Below, in pieces: positions 16,505 to 25,500 of a stretch of 64,000 bases of DNA. How positions within the stretch are numbered: the stretch's first letter is position 1; each line of letters starts with the position of its first letter. Under the pieces are notes generated by a model. It worked only from the letters and a program-made list of their open reading frames with translations. It was not told where the DNA came from and made no database searches. Both the position numbers and the translations under genes were made by a program. The stretch is taken from the NCBI RefSeq assembly GCF_947493595.1, contig NZ_CANLRL010000003.1:310001-374000 (forward strand), given 5' to 3'. Origin of the DNA: an uncultured Shimia sp. GTDB taxonomy: Bacteria > Pseudomonadota > Alphaproteobacteria > Rhodobacterales > Rhodobacteraceae.

Positions 16505-16860
16505 AAACGGACTGTGCGGAGGATCGGCTGGCTTTCAGCCCGCTCACCTCCTTCAGGCTTCATTCAATTTGATTGGTCCGCCCAACATCCCTGTCGCGCC
16601 CCGTCAATGGGCAAGCGCCGCGCGGGCGCGTCGTCAAAGCCTGCAACCCGTGTCCTCGCGCGAAGGCGCGCTGCGGGCCGCACCAGTTGCTGGCTTCGAC
16701 CCATTGACTGGCCGCTCCAGGGCCGTGGGTCGGGCTGTGCCCCCACCCACTCTGTTCCGCCGAATACATGCGTATTCGGTCAGATCAGATTGGCCGGTGT
16801 GCAGCCCATCGGCGGAAGGGGAGCCAAGCCCCAAACGCCGCACCCAAGAGGAGGCCACAA
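16505..16860 (+). repeat. Structured leader repeat, copy B, upstream of the second leading-region operon
   Basis: Second copy of the ArdC leader. The 43-base identical core is 16746-16788. The hairpins are kept: GTGGGT/ACCCAC around GGGC-TGT-GCCC, CCGAATAC (16760-16767) with GTATTCGG (16772-16779), and TTCCGCCGA (16755-16763) with TCGGCGGAA (16809-16817). Several loop and linker bases differ from copy A while stems are preserved. A further GC-rich segment (16610-16690) is specific to this copy. Confidence 0.8.
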
Positions 16861-17169
16861 ATGGCTCACAAATATCAGCCCCCGAAATTCTGGACCTGCG
16901 ACTGTGATCGCACGACCGGCGGTCACATCATCGACGGGACCTATAGCACCTGCGTCTATTGCGGGAAGCATCGGCACGAGCTGAGGGAGATCGTTGTTCC
17001 GTCAGGTTTGGGCGGCGTGTTCTGTGTCGAGATCCTCAGCGTCGAGGATGATTGCGCCAAGGTGAAGGTGGTCAAAAGCTCGAACGGCTTTGACGCGCTG
17101 CCGCCCTTTACGGTGCCGTTCAAAGACATCGCCCCGCGTTGGAAGCACAAGGCGGGAGAAATCCGATGA
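16861..17169 (+). CDS. Small cysteine-rich protein, leading-region operon gene 1
   Basis: 102 residues from ATG 16861, with GAGGAGG seven bases upstream. The N-terminal part has CDCDRTTGGH and CVYCGKHRHE, likely a zinc-binding site; the rest is beta-rich (VEILSVEDDCAKVKVVKSS). It has no membrane or signal segment. It is the first gene after leader copy B, in the same position as ardC after copy A. I do not recognise a family. An anti-defence or ssDNA-handling role is inferred from context only. Confidence 0.65.
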   Translation: MAHKYQPPKFWTCDCDRTTGGHIIDGTYSTCVYCGKHRHELREIVVPSGLGGVFCVEILSVEDDCAKVKVVKSSNGFDALPPFTVPFKDIAPRWKHKAGEIR

Positions 17170-17369
17170 TCCCTGACTATCACAGCGATGATTTTGCGAC
17201 GGCGCGTCTGGACGATACCGTCAGCTTGCGAAGCGCCGCCCGCGAGGCCCGCGCCACGCTTTACGCGGTGTTGAACCGGCTGGAACTGAATGATCTGGAA
17301 GGTGAAGAGCAGCCCTATATCGACGATTGTCTTGGGGCTCTCGCAATCCTTGAGGAGGCGTTGCGATGA
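17166..17369 (+). CDS. Small helical protein, leading-region operon gene 2
   Basis: 67 residues, beginning at the ATGA overlap with the previous stop. The sequence is acidic and mostly helical (SLRSAAREARATLYAVLNRL, then an acidic DDCLGALAILEEAL tail). It has no motif of known function. It is clearly part of the coupled cluster: it overlaps both neighbours by 4 bp. Small acidic proteins of this kind in leading regions can be DNA mimics, but this one is not extreme in charge. Confidence 0.6.
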   Translation: MIPDYHSDDFATARLDDTVSLRSAAREARATLYAVLNRLELNDLEGEEQPYIDDCLGALAILEEALR

Positions 17370-17590
17370 CCTTGGAAGACATCAAAGCAGCAATGGACGC
17401 GGGCAATCGCGTTCATTGGGTCAACAGCGGGTATGTGGTGACGCGTGATGACCTCGGGCAGTATCTCATCACCTTCACACGGAACGGGTCGGCTATTGGC
17501 TTGAACAGTCGGGATGGCACCTTCCTGAACGGCGAGCCTGACGAATTTTTCATCGAGGAAAGCGCCGAGGATTGCCATGAAGTATTCTGA
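17366..17590 (+). CDS. Small beta-rich protein, leading-region operon gene 3
   Basis: 74 residues, overlapping the previous gene by 4 bp. The opening MTLEDIKAAMDAGNRVHWVN and the following strands (YVVTRDDLGQYLITF, then GTFLNGEPDEFFI) suggest a small alpha-plus-beta fold. It is acidic overall, with a cluster of glutamate and aspartate at the C-terminus. It resembles the next gene's opening (both begin with a helix of the type DIKxAxxxG), so the two may be distant paralogues. Function unknown. Confidence 0.6.
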   Translation: MTLEDIKAAMDAGNRVHWVNSGYVVTRDDLGQYLITFTRNGSAIGLNSRDGTFLNGEPDEFFIEESAEDCHEVF

Positions 17591-17858
17591 CATCAAGCAG
17601 GCGGCCCGAGAGGGCCGCGCCAGCGTGCATCTGCATGGGTTCTGCAATCTACCTGATGGGGGACAGGAGTATTGTGATGATCCAGCACTGATCGATGGCT
17701 GGGCGATCTATGTCCGGGTCGAGACCCCGGACGACCCGCAACAGCCCTTTGATCTACACGAGCTGCTCGATCATAAAACCTATGCCAGCGCCGAAGGCGC
17801 AGCCCGCGCAATAGCGCTGCAATTGCTTGGCGATGCTGAGGCGTGGAACCACGATTAG
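17577..17858 (+). CDS. Small acidic protein, leading-region operon gene 4
   Basis: 93 residues, starting 14 bp before the previous stop. It opens with MKYSDIKQAAREGRASVHLH, similar in layout to the preceding gene, and continues with GWAIYVRVETPDDPQQPFDL and a helix ending in AIALQLLG. It has many acidic residues and no membrane segments. It is the last gene of the cluster and ends just before the stacked inverted repeats of the candidate oriT. Unknown family; the proposed role with the cluster is inferred from position. Confidence 0.6.
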   Translation: MKYSDIKQAAREGRASVHLHGFCNLPDGGQEYCDDPALIDGWAIYVRVETPDDPQQPFDLHELLDHKTYASAEGAARAIALQLLGDAEAWNHD

Positions 17859-17863
17859 TGGTG

Positions 17864-17995
17864 CCATGCCTTGCGCATGGGGCCGGGCTTTGCCCTGCGG
17901 TCGCAGCCTATGGCTGCTCCAAACGGAATACAGACAGTTGATGCAATATTATAATATTGAATCAATTGTGGCGAAATGCCATAACAGGGCTGCCT
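17864..17995. other. Candidate origin of transfer (oriT): stacked inverted repeats before mobC
   Basis: Five inverted repeats in about 130 bp: CCATGC/GCATGG (17864-17880), GGGC-TTT-GCCC (17885-17895), GCAGCC-TAT-GGCTGC (17903-17917), a perfect 16-bp palindrome CAATATTATAATATTG (17944-17959), TGGC/GCCA (17969-17981), and then ACAGG-GCTG-CCTGT just after 17984. The region lies directly before mobC and the relaxase, the usual place of oriT. No exact MOBP nick sequence was recognised. It may also hold the mobC promoter (TATAAT at 17950-17955). Confidence 0.5.
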
Positions 17996-18032
17996 GTATG
18001 ATGCTGGCAAGAAATAGGGGTGATTACTTCAC

Positions 18033-18623
18033 ATGGTCCGACCGCGCGCACCACGGCACAAACGACTGACGCAAAACCAGCGTTTTGCTATCGTGCGCAA
18101 GCGTGCAGAGGGCGTCCAAATCGAGGATTTGGCCCGTGAATTCGGCGTCACGCCCCGCAGCATCTTCTACACATTGAAGGCCGATCAAAGTCGCAAGCTT
18201 GATGCGCGCGTGCGCTCTGAGCTGGTGAATGTCCGCCTCACACCAAAGGAGCTGGCGGGCTTCGATGCGGTGTTGACGCGGCATGATATCGCGAGCCGTG
18301 CGGAGGGGCTGCGGCGATTGATCCATGCGTCGAACGATCTCTTTGTTCCCGACGATGAACTGGCCAATCAGATGCAGGGGCTATCGGCCTCGCTCAATCG
18401 GACCGGCAACAATATCAACCAGATTGCGCAGCGCCTGAACGAAGCAAAACGTCAGGGCAAGACGCCGCCCTATGGCAATTCCGCCCATGCTCAGGTGCGC
18501 GCTTTGGCCGGGCTGATCTTCGGCATCGCGGACCAGGTACAGGACATGGCGCAGCGCCGCCGCAGCGCGCTGTCTGGCGAGGTTGCCCGCGTTCTAGGAG
18601 GCTTTGCCGATGGCCCGGAATAG
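18033..18623 (+). CDS. mobC: MobC-like relaxosome accessory protein
   Basis: 196 residues. The N-terminus has a helix-turn-helix (IVRKRAEGVQIEDLAREFGV, then TPRSIFYTL). The middle to C-terminal half has the MobC signature LNRTGNNINQIAQRLNEA. MobC proteins bind oriT and help the relaxase open and nick the DNA. The gene overlaps the relaxase by 14 bp and directly follows the candidate oriT. The ribosome site (AGGGG) is rather far from the ATG (12 bases), and no better start was seen. Confidence 0.83.
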   Translation: MVRPRAPRHKRLTQNQRFAIVRKRAEGVQIEDLAREFGVTPRSIFYTLKADQSRKLDARVRSELVNVRLTPKELAGFDAVLTRHDIASRAEGLRRLIHASNDLFVPDDELANQMQGLSASLNRTGNNINQIAQRLNEAKRQGKTPPYGNSAHAQVRALAGLIFGIADQVQDMAQRRRSALSGEVARVLGGFADGPE

Positions 18624-20418
18624 CGCCGTTTCTGCCGCGCAGGAGGCCTTCTTCGATCGCGACTGGAGCCGCATTCGCGGCAGCGTGCCGCGTGCCCGTG
18701 CCAAGCAAATGGCGCGCGCCGCCATGGGGCATTCCCCCGCGATCTTCAAAGCCATTCGCGACGGCGGCACGCACAACAAAGTGCAGCTGCGCAACCAGCT
18801 TGAATACCTGACCACCAAGTCGAGCTTCATCATCGACAGCCGTGGTACCTATGACGGCCAAAGCGTTCTGTCAGCCAAAGAGATCGAGCAGGTCACGCGC
18901 CGGTTTTCAGCCCAGTGGAATGAGGGGTTTCATCCCAAGCTTGGACATACTTCGCATCTCTTGATGGCCTTCCCGATTGGCACGCGCGGCGAAGATGTCG
19001 CCGAGATCACGCGCGAGATTTGCGAGCGCTTCTTTCAGGGCGAAGGCAGCCACTTTGACTACATCGCCGCCGTGCACGAGGACCGGGACCACCCGCATGC
19101 CCACATCGTTCTGAACCGGCGCAGCAAAGATGGGGAGTTCTTCTTTCTGAAAGAAGGGCACCACTTCAACTACGACAGTTTTCGCGAAGCGATGGTGGAG
19201 GTATCGGACCGCTATGGGCTGCGGCTTGAGGCGACGCGAAAACTCGAGCGTGGGATCACGACGAAGAGCCCAGGCGATGTAGAACAGCGTGGCGCGGAAG
19301 CCACGGGCCAGAAATTGGCCGAGCGTGAGCGCGTGGGGCCAGAGCTTGACCGCGCAATGGCCGAGGTGGCGCAGAACGCGCGGCTTTATCGCGGATTGGC
19401 GGCCGAAGCCTCGCGCGAGAACCAGCATGACATTGCAGCAGCCTTGGACAAGGCCGCGACGCTTTTGGCGCAGGGCAAACCGATTGAAGCAGATGGAAAG
19501 GTATATGGCATGGCCGAAGAACAGCATTCGTTTGATGAGGTCGTGGATGCCTTTCACGACAAGATCAATCAGGCCGAACGCATTGTGGCGGACGCTCCAG
19601 TGGAGCGGCGCGCAGCGCTCGAGCATGAGCTGAACGACATCTATCGCTCTTTGTCGCATCTCAGCCCAATGGGAACGCAGTCCCACACCTTGCTCGAAGA
19701 TGCGTCCAAAAGTGGGATCTATTCTGCCGCGAACATTCAGGCCGACGCCCAAAGTGCATTGCGGGATACATCTCTTACCGAACGTCTTCAGCAGGCTTTG
19801 AAAGGCACCGGCATTGATGCGAAGGATGTGACGCGTCGCGTCGAAATCGGCGCGGGCAATGCCGCGCTGGAGCGGCAATGGCTTGGACAGGATCTGAGGG
19901 CGATTGCCGAGAAGGACGGCTTTGACCTGTCACGCGCCGATGAGCTGGAGAAGGCGATCGACCGCCTCGACCAGGTGCACAGTGATCTGGGTCGTTTGTT
20001 GGCCGATGCTGAGGTTCTCAAAGACAGCGGGACGGTGGAGATTGACCGGCAGGAAAGCATGGACGACAGGTTGCCGCCGACCATGGCTGATATCCTGAGC
20101 CGAATGAGGGAAGACCCAACCGCAGATCCTTTCCGCAGCGATCTGGAACGCGAGACCTTGCGCTCCGAGTTGGAGGAACTGGTCGGTGAAGAAAGCACCC
20201 CGGACTTGGCGATTGGCGATGAGACCGCGCTGGAGGAACATATCGAAGACCGTCTGGACCGGCTCTATGCGGCCAAGGCCTATCTGCAGAGCGATGCCGC
20301 TCTGGCGAACAGTGTGGCGATGGAGCATGTCCTCGATGAAATCGCCAATGAAGAAATCGACGTTCAACGCCAGCGGCACGTCGATGTCGATGGCGAAAAG
20401 GGTGTAACGCATGGGTAA
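18610..20418 (+). CDS. MOBP/VirD2-type relaxase
   Basis: 602 residues from ATG 18610, chosen because AGGAGG lies eight bases upstream. The relaxase domain spans about 1-200: a probable catalytic tyrosine Y66 in LEYLTTK (motif I) and a metal-binding histidine triad H161, H163, H165 in DRDHPHAHIVLN (motif III). The rest is long, helical and charged, as in other MOBP relaxases, and likely contacts the coupling protein. It nicks oriT, stays bound to the 5' end and is led into the channel. It overlaps both mobC and virD4. Confidence 0.88.
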   Translation: MARNSAVSAAQEAFFDRDWSRIRGSVPRARAKQMARAAMGHSPAIFKAIRDGGTHNKVQLRNQLEYLTTKSSFIIDSRGTYDGQSVLSAKEIEQVTRRFSAQWNEGFHPKLGHTSHLLMAFPIGTRGEDVAEITREICERFFQGEGSHFDYIAAVHEDRDHPHAHIVLNRRSKDGEFFFLKEGHHFNYDSFREAMVEVSDRYGLRLEATRKLERGITTKSPGDVEQRGAEATGQKLAERERVGPELDRAMAEVAQNARLYRGLAAEASRENQHDIAAALDKAATLLAQGKPIEADGKVYGMAEEQHSFDEVVDAFHDKINQAERIVADAPVERRAALEHELNDIYRSLSHLSPMGTQSHTLLEDASKSGIYSAANIQADAQSALRDTSLTERLQQALKGTGIDAKDVTRRVEIGAGNAALERQWLGQDLRAIAEKDGFDLSRADELEKAIDRLDQVHSDLGRLLADAEVLKDSGTVEIDRQESMDDRLPPTMADILSRMREDPTADPFRSDLERETLRSELEELVGEESTPDLAIGDETALEEHIEDRLDRLYAAKAYLQSDAALANSVAMEHVLDEIANEEIDVQRQRHVDVDGEKGVTHG

Positions 20419-22309
20419 GGCGCGGATCGCACTCGGCGTCATGAGCTTTGCTCTTCTGGGCGCGGTTCTTGGGTATGTCCTGGCGTCGGCCTTTCTGACA
20501 TTCCGATGGTTCGGGGTTGGGGCGGATATCGATTTTCTGATGCTAGCGCGCGGTTACGGGGTTCTTCGAGCAACCCATCCGGCCGAAATGCAGATCGTTC
20601 ACTTGATCATGGGGACCTGCACGTGCGCGGGTGTTTTGCTCAGCGCTGTGTTGATGAACGACGCGCTGACCAAATTCGGTGAAACCCACTGGCAGCACAT
20701 GTCCGAGATGAAACGGAACGGCTTTTTCGGCAAGCCCGGCCAAGGCTTTGTTCTCGGCAAAATGGGCACGCCCAAGAGCCGCAAACCTTTCGTGATGTCC
20801 AAGGTTTTTCCCCATGCCCTGATCGTGGCTCCGACCGGGCGCGGCAAGACGACGGGCTTCGTCATCCCGAACCTTCTGACCTACCAGGGCAGTGCCGTGG
20901 TGCTGGACGTAAAGGGCGAAAACTTCGAGGCGACGGCGCGCCACAGGGCCACGCAGGGCGACAAGGTGTTCCGGTTTGCGCCCACTGATTGGAAGGACGG
21001 TCGCTCGCATCGCTACAATCCTTTGCTGCGCATATCTGCGCTGGAAAACGTGGACCGCCAGCAGATGGAGCTGCAACTCCTGGCATCGCTGTTCCTGCAA
21101 GCTGATAACGACCGTGTCCAAGGGCTCCTCGATGGCGGTATCGATCTGTTTGTGGCGGCGGGACTTTTGGCTTTCGAGCGCAAGCGGCCGACCTTGGGCG
21201 AGATCTACCGGATCACTGCATCAGGCGGTGACAAGCAGAAGGAGTACCGCCGTCGCGCCGACGAAGTCGCCAACCCGGCTGCCAAGTTGATTTTCATGCG
21301 CATGGCTTCGACTAACAACGATACCCTGACCTCCTATCTGTCGCTTCTCATGACCTCGGGCCTCAAGCAGTGGTCAAACCCCGCGATCGACCGCGCAACC
21401 GCAACGTCAGACTTCGATTTCCGCGACATCCGAAAGACGCCGTTTTCGGTCTATCTGGTGGTCGAACCGCTAATGGTAAAACCCCTCGCGCCACTGATCC
21501 GTTTGTTTTTCTCGGACTTGCTGGCATCGCTGCAGGACCATGAACCTAGCAAAGACGAGCCTTGGCCGGTGATGATCATGCTCGATGAGTTTAACCGCCT
21601 TGGCAAAATGCCGATCGTGCTCGACAGCATCGAGACCCTGCGCTCCTACCGCGCCAACCTCGCGATCGTCACTCAGACGATCCCGGCGCTAGATGAAATC
21701 TATGGCGAGAACGCTCGGCGTGCCCTACAGGGCAACGCGGGTATCAAGCTCTATCTGACCCCGTCAGATGAAAAGACCATCGAAGAGCTCAGCAAAGCCG
21801 TCGGCAAAACAACCAAGCGCGTTGTGACCCGCTCGCGATCGGTCGGCCGAAACCCCTTCGCCGGGCGCAGTATGTCTGAACGGACCGAAGAAACCGCCTT
21901 GCTGCCAGAGGACGAGGCGCGGCGCATGGATCTTGATGACATCGTTCTAGTGGTAGACGCGCAAATGCCCGTGCGGGCCAAGCGGATCAAATACTACGAA
22001 GATCAGTTCTTTAAGCAGATATTCGACAAGCAGACCGGCGATCTGCCATATCCGTCAGCTGGTGACCAGATGCGCGGGCTGCAAGGGCAGATCAAGGCGC
22101 TGGAGGCTAAGATTGGGGCGCTTGAGATACCGAGAGCGGTTTCAGGTGATGGCGCTGAAATTGACGGGACGCGGCGCGAGGAAATCGATTATTTTGCCGG
22201 TGACCATCGAGGTGCGGCCATAGACGAAAAGCCTAGTCTGGACGAGTATCAGGCAGGAACGGAGAGGATACAGAGATTCATGGAGGAAGCCTCTGTGAGG
22301 CGAAGGTGA
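20411..22309 (+). CDS. virD4: VirD4/TraG-type coupling protein
   Basis: 632 residues. Two N-terminal membrane segments (about 5-30 and 60-85) precede the ATPase. Walker A is APTGRGKTT (about 141-149) and Walker B is MIMLDEFNRLG (about 389-399). The protein is a membrane hexamer that recruits the relaxase-DNA complex and pumps it into the VirB channel. It overlaps the relaxase by 8 bp. The VirB genes are about 9.5 kb away and on the opposite strand because the Druantia genes lie in between. Confidence 0.92.
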   Translation: MGKARIALGVMSFALLGAVLGYVLASAFLTFRWFGVGADIDFLMLARGYGVLRATHPAEMQIVHLIMGTCTCAGVLLSAVLMNDALTKFGETHWQHMSEMKRNGFFGKPGQGFVLGKMGTPKSRKPFVMSKVFPHALIVAPTGRGKTTGFVIPNLLTYQGSAVVLDVKGENFEATARHRATQGDKVFRFAPTDWKDGRSHRYNPLLRISALENVDRQQMELQLLASLFLQADNDRVQGLLDGGIDLFVAAGLLAFERKRPTLGEIYRITASGGDKQKEYRRRADEVANPAAKLIFMRMASTNNDTLTSYLSLLMTSGLKQWSNPAIDRATATSDFDFRDIRKTPFSVYLVVEPLMVKPLAPLIRLFFSDLLASLQDHEPSKDEPWPVMIMLDEFNRLGKMPIVLDSIETLRSYRANLAIVTQTIPALDEIYGENARRALQGNAGIKLYLTPSDEKTIEELSKAVGKTTKRVVTRSRSVGRNPFAGRSMSERTEETALLPEDEARRMDLDDIVLVVDAQMPVRAKRIKYYEDQFFKQIFDKQTGDLPYPSAGDQMRGLQGQIKALEAKIGALEIPRAVSGDGAEIDGTRREEIDYFAGDHRGAAIDEKPSLDEYQAGTERIQRFMEEASVRRR

Positions 22310-22432
22310 GAGCTTTCGTTCGATTCGAGTTGTGTTAGCAAGTGGGGTGCGCTTTGATTTGAAGTTGGATTGTTGGGCAACTTTGGCACTTTGTAGGGAC
22401 ATATTTGCGTTTGACGCGCCTCTCGAGCCAGC

Positions 22433-22480
22433 TTGTGGTTGTGGTTGTGGTTGTGGTTGTGGTTGTGGTTGTGGTTGTGG
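22433..22480 (+). repeat. Hexanucleotide microsatellite (TTGTGG)x8 upstream of druH
   Basis: Eight perfect tandem TTGTGG units, ending 55 bp before the druH start at 22536. Such repeats change length by slippage. The location suggests a possible effect on druH-druE expression by altering promoter or regulator spacing. An antisense reading frame across it gives a His-Asn repeat, which is an artefact. Confidence 0.85.
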
Positions 22481-22535
22481 TCGGGCAATATGAAAGCCTG
22501 AAATTTTTGTATTATATCTAGGTATTTAGAATTCA

Positions 22536-25500
22536 ATGCGTCAGCAAGAGTCAGCGCCGATGGACCCTCAGGTTTTACTGAGAACAAAAGATTTCCTTGT
22601 GAATCGCGCCCAGAAATCTCTGAATGCGCCACCTTTCTTGGCCCTCGCAATTGAACTAAGCCATTTGTCGGACACGAGAATTGCACTTCAAGCTTTGGTG
22701 AAAGAAGGATATACGCCTCAGAAATTGCTCCATAAATTTCCGAATGTGACAGCATGGGCAATATGTGCATCGTTGCTTGAGAATTATGGTCAAGGAAGCC
22801 AAGAAATATGGCCGCTGATTGGTCGATTGTTTGGCAAGGAACCGTCCCTAGCAGCGCGTACGGAAATCGTCGCTTCATTCAAATCCGTTTGTCGCAAGAT
22901 TGGACTAGTGACGGACGGCTTTGATCGTAATGTTGATGTTTTTCTGATCCATGTCGGCGTAGCGCGTGGACAAATGGGTCATGTTGCAAAGGCCTTCTTG
23001 CAGCAGGAGGCTGCCAACGGCCTGCCATCTTCCGATGATGTAGTTCAATTGAACCGTTGGGAAGATGATGCTGTTTTAACGTTCCTACCGGTGGGCGTAC
23101 ATGTTCCTGAGCGCCCTATCTTGCACGACGAAACGGCCTGGATGGCGGCACTCTTTCTAAAATGGCGTGGCAATCCTACAGAACTTCGAAAGCAAAGCAC
23201 TTTTGCCGCGGAGTTCGCGGAAACTCTGGACAAAATTGAAAAAGATGTTGGCTCGTCAAAGCTGCTCGCTTCTCAACCTTCGCCACGTTTGATTTGGCTG
23301 GATGGTCGCCCACAATTGCAGGTGCCGGCGGGTGCTGGAAGGCTGCAGGTTAACATCGGCTCGCAAACACTCAGGCTACGGCGTGGACAGACATGGCCTC
23401 TAACTACCCCGCTTCCCTCGGAGCTAACTTGGATCGCAGATGGGGAAGACCGCTATTTACCGTTATACAACTCAACTTTTGTCATCTTCGAGCCAGAAGA
23501 TGGTCGGCAGCTTGTACCTCGCAAAGGGACCACGGAATGGATTGTTCAGACAAGTGTGGCGACGGTAACCTCAACTCGGGAATTCACAGTGAATGGGGTT
23601 CCGGCCGACCTTTTTGGCCCTGATCTATATGTCGCTCAAGTGAGCTTGCGGGACAAACCCGCAGAACTTCGATCCTCCAACCGGAACGTCGTACTACGCG
23701 GCTCCAAAAGAACAAGAATAAGCATCGAGGGTCGCCCAATTGCGGTGCAATCGGGCAAAGCTGGCAGTTTGTGGCCCGGTGACGCGGATATCGTGCTGGA
23801 AGCCGCGCTCTATACAGATCGCCTTGTGACCCTGAAGGCCGAGTGTGGTGAGAAATCAGAGCTTGTCCACTGTGAACTCGATGAGAACGACATTGGCAGA
23901 TTGTCGGTTAACGATATTCTAGAAAAGCTACATCTAGGCCAGACGGGAAATCCCATCCGTCTCGTTTTGACGATGCTGCGAGACGCGGATGGTCAACTCA
24001 TCGAGACGCGAATCAGACGGGAGATTTTCGTTTGGCCGACTTACACCGGCTTGGACGGCGTCACGTTCCTGAGCGCGATGCCACCTTCAAATTTTGTATC
24101 AGCATCATCCAAACATGTTTCGTACGACGAATCCGGCAATCTGTGTTTGGATCGTAGGGGCGGTTACGACAAAGCCCTGATTGGGTTCGAGATTGATTCA
24201 GAAACCCGTCAGTTTCTCGTAGATTGGCCCGAGATTTCGATTGTCTTGGAAAAAACAAACGGCACACGTGAGCCCCTGATTCTTGGGAGTGCAATTATTC
24301 TGGGCCTTGACGATTGGAACAGTTCACTTGTTGTCCGGTCCCCAAATCGCCGCGCAACCTTGACCATTGCAGGTCGGTCGTTGGATCGGCCTTTCGCCAA
24401 TACGGGAAGTTGGGCAATTCCGCTTCGTCAACTTCACAAAGCTCACGACAACCAGATCTACCTGGTCAACGGTGCCGCACGCACCTTGCTGGCGCGCATA
24501 GAGACCGTTGCAGCTCCGAAAGAGCTCGTGGTGAACCACCGCGCTGACGGTGTCACCGCACGGATCCGCGCCCCCTTTTCAATCGGTGGGGTTTTGATAG
24601 CTGCCGAAGACGAGGGTGGTCAAGTTGTTACCAGTGAGTTTAGCTTCGATCATTTCCCGACAGACGTGCCTGCGGATCCAAAGATCAGTGCACAGAAAGC
24701 AGCCGATGACAGGGTTACGATACTGCTGAAAAATTCCCGCAGTTCCGAAATGCTGCGTTTGTTTGACATAAGTCTACGCGATGTCGGTAATCGCCGTTGG
24801 ACCCGTCTCTCAACAAATCGAGGAGACCGAATAGCGCTCGCCGTTCCAGCGTCCGAGCCCGCAGAGCCAACGGTTGAAGCCATGTCACGTATTGATGGTT
24901 GGATAAACCAATGTTTCGCGGCTGAGTGTTGGGATGGCGGACTAAACAGGCTGTTGACGAGCCGCTGGGCAGAAGTTGTCCGCGCAATTGATCATCAAGC
25001 TGGTGGCCGTGCAGCAATTCTCAGCCTCGTACATGCGGAAGAAGAAGACTCTAACTGGCTGCCTATGAAGCATGTCGTAGAGGTCGTACCTGAACTTCAT
25101 TCAGCCGAGGCCTTCGAATACTCAGCTCTTGGAGCGATCGACTCACAAATCGGAAGAGCTCTCTCGCGCCTCAACTCAATCGGACGCGGTCAGATCCGAC
25201 AAAACTCAGCCATAGATCCCCGCGCGCTCCTCGGCTTCAAGAACGCTCGGTCAGCAGATCGTCTCGGCGAAGAACTATCCGGCTTTTCGACGCTTCGTCT
25301 CATCAATGTTCTGCAAATGCTTGGCACCTCTCGCGCGTTTTGGGATGGCCGAACTGTGCTCGGACCAGAACATCGACAAGCAGCGATGACCGGCTTGATA
25401 GAGCGCTGTGAGGATTTCCGATTGTTTTCCGAAGACGCGGCTGAGGGACCAATGAGCTTAAGAAGCGCCCGTCTTAACCAGCTTATGCAAGGTGTCATCA

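Noticed and set aside
18907..19878. Leftward 323-codon frame inside the relaxase gene
   Set aside because: Antisense shadow of a relaxase with complete motifs; no start signals and no recognisable domain.
22433..22480. CRISPR array
   Set aside because: The units are 6 bp and contiguous, with no spacers, and no cas genes are present in the window.
22249..22878. Leftward reading frame with a His-Asn repeat
   Set aside because: The repeat is just the TTGTGG microsatellite read backwards, and the frame overlaps the 5' end of druH.
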